Source of the DNA: Candidatus Zhuqueibacterota bacterium 4572_119 | Lineage (GTDB): Bacteria; Zhuqueibacterota; Zhuqueibacteria; Thermofontimicrobiales; Thermofontimicrobiaceae | Reading direction: 5' to 3' | NCBI GenBank assembly: GCA_002084535.1 | Contig: NBLI01000140.1 | Span: 1-6,143, forward strand | Length of the DNA: 6,143 nt | Shown here: positions 4,867-6,143 of the stretch, one piece after another | Layout of the letters: every line of letters starts with the position of its first letter | Position numbering within the stretch: position 1 is the stretch's first letter | The notes under the pieces: generated by a model | Databases searched by the model: none | What the model was told of the DNA's origin: nothing | Seen by the model: the letters and a program-made list of their open reading frames with translations, nothing else | Program-made: the position numbers and the translations under genes

Positions 4867-6143
4867 ATGTTCACAAAAAAAATAATAATAAATCTAATGA
4901 TTATATTCTTGTTTTTGCTTTCTTTTTGTTTTACTCAAGCTGATCTTTTTGCCCAGCGCTGGGCTGGTCCCCGAGATTATGAACCAATTGTAATCAAAGG
5001 AGAAGAATTTAGCGCTTTTTTGGGACAACCAGTATCCCAGATTTTCGCCTACGCTTATGACGCTAACTCGGATATTTGGGAACAAGTGCCATTGCAGATA
5101 GATGAAAAAGATGATTCTACTCATGTTTGGGTGCCGGAAGAGTTGAGAAATGGTGTGCTTGATTTAAAGGACGAGCTTGTTTTCATGGCTCGGGATATGG
5201 GGGATGAGGTTAACCAGCCCTGGAATTGGATCGATGATCCGGAATCGCGGCAAAACGCGCGCTATCAAATTGTCGCCACTGATCCGAATAGTCCTGAAAG
5301 CATGGCGTATATTTACTTCTATCTTTCTTCAACAATTACTGATTTGACCGAAGGTTATATGTCGTACAAACCTGATCCTGAGGAAGCTGGCGCTGATACT
5401 GTATTTGGTGTTTCTTATGTTGAAGGACATACAGTGACCGGGATACCCAGTGATTGGATTGTCACAGAAGAAGGCGGCGGAACCGGTGTGGAGATATTGG
5501 ACCGCCAAAAAGCCCGCGCCTCTGGGTATCTGTATGGATTTCTTTATATGGAATTGAATGAAGATGCGTTAGCATTTTCGAAAATTGACGCGGTAGCAGG
5601 TAAAGTCAGAGTGAGTCGCCGATTGGAAATGTCAATTTTGGGATTAGCCTTTTTTCAACTCCCCATTTATTATTATCCGTATTCAATCGATGCCAAAGGT
5701 TCAGGAACAATAGATCCAAGTATCATTGTACTGGAACATTTTAGAATTTCATTTGACTTAAATAGTGACGCGGATAGTATGCAATTTCACAACAATAATA
5801 ATACAGGTATTTATGTTGATGGTATCCCGGATACACCCAATAAAAATCTTGTATTTTCACCGGAAGTGAATTGGTACATGATTGAAGGTGATCAGGGATC
5901 ATTACTGGCGTTAATTGAAATCGCTGAATTGGCAGGAACTGAACTCTATTTTTATGATAATTCAGCGGGAGGATCAGGAGACGGTACTGATGATACTGGT
6001 GATGGCGACTCCTGGGGAGATTTTGGAATAGAAATAACGGCTCCATCAATCGAAGGCAGACTTGTTATTCCTTATACTGACTATTTCCTGCCGGCGAATC
6101 AGGATCCGGCAATTGCCAGTGAATTTGTGCTCAATTTTAAAAA
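4867..6143 (+). CDS. Exported protein of unknown function (3' end outside window)
   Basis: An open frame of 425 codons runs from the ATG at 4867 to the right edge without a stop. The start is well supported: AGGAGG at 4855-4860 with a 6-base spacer, and an in-frame TAA at 4846-4848. Residues 1-30 form a Sec signal peptide, with lysines at 4-5, a hydrophobic core (about 6-23) and likely cleavage after Ala26 or Ala29. Cys21 does not sit in a proper lipobox, so a lipoprotein is unlikely. The mature part is acidic and rich in aromatics and short beta-like stretches. Recognisable stretches are WEQVPLQIDEKDD (71-83), LDLKDELVFMARDMGDE (98-114), an Asp/Gly-rich loop GGSGDGTDDTGDGD (368-381) that may bind calcium or be a flexible linker, and IEGRLVIPYTDYF (395-407). 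I cannot name a family. It may be a periplasmic, surface or secreted protein, possibly with a C-terminal sorting or repeat domain beyond the edge. The 144-base gap upstream is AT-rich and shows no convincing promoter or terminator. Confidence 0.8.
   Translation, partial: MFTKKIIINLMIIFLFLLSFCFTQADLFAQRWAGPRDYEPIVIKGEEFSAFLGQPVSQIFAYAYDANSDIWEQVPLQIDEKDDSTHVWVPEELRNGVLDLKDELVFMARDMGDEVNQPWNWIDDPESRQNARYQIVATDPNSPESMAYIYFYLSSTITDLTEGYMSYKPDPEEAGADTVFGVSYVEGHTVTGIPSDWIVTEEGGGTGVEILDRQKARASGYLYGFLYMELNEDALAFSKIDAVAGKVRVSRRLEMSILGLAFFQLPIYYYPYSIDAKGSGTIDPSIIVLEHFRISFDLNSDADSMQFHNNNNTGIYVDGIPDTPNKNLVFSPEVNWYMIEGDQGSLLALIEIAELAGTELYFYDNSAGGSGDGTDDTGDGDSWGDFGIEITAPSIEGRLVIPYTDYFLPANQDPAIASEFVLNFK

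Noticed and set aside
5741..6049. 102-codon open frame on the - strand
   Set aside because: It is antisense to the long exported-protein frame, which has a strong ribosome site and signal peptide. The His/Gln/Tyr-rich product looks random.

Overview
The window shows the downstream end of a bacterial division-and-cell-wall (dcw) cluster, then two genes outside it, all on the + strand: the 3' end of ftsQ, ftsA (disrupted), ftsZ, a radical SAM gene, and the 5' part of a gene for an exported protein that runs off the right edge. The order ftsQ-ftsA-ftsZ is classical. The style of the FtsQ, FtsA and FtsZ proteins, the AT-rich spacers and the type of secreted protein suggest a Gram-negative member of the FCB superphylum (Calditrichota or KSB1-like). 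That placement is an impression from memory, not a computed result.

Region by region: positions 2-340 encode the C-terminal periplasmic part of FtsQ. An AAGGAG site overlapping the ftsQ stop leads into ftsA at 352. ftsA is not intact: the frame beginning at 352 runs correctly to about position 768 and then stops at 786, while the rest of FtsA continues in the next frame to 1435. Compared with full FtsA proteins, about 50-55 residues are missing at the join, so this is an out-of-frame deletion of roughly 160 bases, either real or an assembly error. A 229-base AT-rich spacer with a small repeated and inverted motif precedes ftsZ (1665-2885), which looks complete and normal.

A second spacer (2886-3114) is rich in structure. 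It holds a weak terminator-like hairpin just after ftsZ, a second AT-rich hairpin, and a 141-base segment bounded by a perfect 16-base inverted repeat that encloses a GC-rich stem followed by a T tract. This ends 16 bases before the start codon of the radical SAM gene (3115-4722). The radical SAM protein resembles the uncharacterised TIGR03960-type family, with a B12-binding-like N-terminal domain and a CxxxCxxC cluster motif. After a 144-base AT-rich gap, a gene with a strong Shine-Dalgarno site encodes an exported protein with a signal peptide and no family that I can name.

FtsQ, FtsA and FtsZ act together: FtsZ polymerises into the division ring, FtsA tethers it to the membrane and FtsQ links it to septal wall synthesis. 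The two downstream genes are probably separate transcription units with no demonstrable link to division. I see no mobile-element gene, CRISPR array, tRNA, rRNA or defence system. The most notable items are the broken ftsA and the inverted-repeat element in front of the radical SAM gene.
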